A stretch of DNA of 5,304 bases, taken from contig JAISVV010000005.1 of assembly GCA_031271365.1 (NCBI GenBank), forward strand, positions 1-5,304, written 5' to 3'. Source of the DNA: Elusimicrobiota bacterium. GTDB taxonomy: Bacteria > Elusimicrobiota > Elusimicrobia > Elusimicrobiales > Elusimicrobiaceae. The notes below the pieces were generated by a model that saw nothing but the letters and a program-made list of their open reading frames with translations, did no database searches and had not been told where the DNA came from. Below are positions 5,161 to 5,304 of the stretch, one piece after another; positions within the stretch are counted from its first letter, which is position 1, and each line of letters opens with the position of its first letter. The position numbers were made by a program, and so were the translations under genes.

Positions 5161-5304
5161 AAAAGATTGTGCTTACCGGAGGGCCCGCCAGCGGCAAGAC
5201 AACCGCGCTTTCCATATTAAAAGAAGAACACGGCACCGACATAGAAGTGGCCATAGAAGCGGCTACTTTGGTGTATGGCGGCGGCTTCCCGCGGCAAGAC
5301 AGCA
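5157..5304 (+). CDS. P-loop ATPase/kinase of the AAA_28 (NadR/Ttd14-like) type, N-terminal fragment (3' end outside window)
   Basis: Only the first 49 codons are present and the frame is open at the right edge. A Walker A motif sits at residues 8-15 (GGPASGKT) after a beta-strand-like KKIVLT. It is followed by an EAATLVYGGGFPR stretch (34-46), which resembles the EAAT/EVAT-x-GGFPR pattern I associate with AAA_28 P-loop proteins. Such proteins are cytoplasmic nucleotide-binding enzymes, often with small-molecule kinase folds and poorly defined substrates. The gene overlaps the M23 peptidase stop by 4 bp (ATGA) and has a strong ribosome-binding site, so the two are translationally coupled. Whether that reflects a shared envelope role cannot be judged from this fragment. 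P-loop identity is secure; the subfamily is tentative. Confidence 0.75.
   Translation, partial: MKKIVLTGGPASGKTTALSILKEEHGTDIEVAIEAATLVYGGGFPRQDS

Overview
The window reads as a compact bacterial chromosomal segment with every recognisable gene on the + strand. It holds five complete or nearly complete metabolic and cell-envelope genes plus two genes cut by the window edges. Protein content suggests an anaerobic, amino-acid-fermenting, diderm bacterium: a cysteine desulfidase-type Fe-S enzyme, a butyrate kinase/phosphate butyryltransferase pair, and a Csd3/MepM-like peptidoglycan peptidase with an N-terminal membrane anchor. The mix of A/T-rich Leu and Lys codons (tta, ctt, aaa) with GC-rich Ala, Gly and Pro codons reminds me of gut Elusimicrobiota, but that is an impression from codon style and gene content and was not tested.

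Layout. Positions 1-614 hold the C-terminal half of a cysteine desulfidase / UPF0597 (YhaM, CyuA) protein, with its three Fe-S cysteines visible. It overlaps by 4 bp (ATGA) with trmJ (611-1315), a SPOUT tRNA 2'-O-methyltransferase. After a 13-bp gap comes a 108-residue secreted or membrane-tethered Pro/Ala-rich protein of unknown function (1329-1655). A good sigma70-type extended -10 promoter lies across the end of that gene (1638-1667) and should drive buk (1703-2812) and ptb (2839-3756). These two encode the terminal, ATP-yielding steps from butyryl-CoA (or a branched-chain acyl-CoA) to the free acid.

The only sizeable intergenic gap (3757-3897) is mostly filled by a 107-bp inverted-repeat element (3776-3882) made of two REP-like imperfect hairpins in opposite orientation. 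It ends 15 bp before the start codon of the next gene. That gene (3898-5160) encodes a membrane-anchored M23 endopeptidase whose final HxH motif reads H-L-D. It overlaps by 4 bp (ATGA) with the start of a P-loop AAA-type ATPase/kinase gene (5157 onward) that runs off the window.

There are thus at least two likely transcription units: the first three genes read from upstream, and buk-ptb from the internal promoter. The M23-ATPase pair is either read through the repeat element or started from a weak -10-like box next to it. The most interesting points are the REPIN-like element and its position against a start codon that lacks a Shine-Dalgarno sequence, the H-to-D change at the peptidase zinc site, and the D-D replacement in the butyrate kinase phosphate-binding signature. 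I see no clear sign of a wholly new defence or mobile system here.
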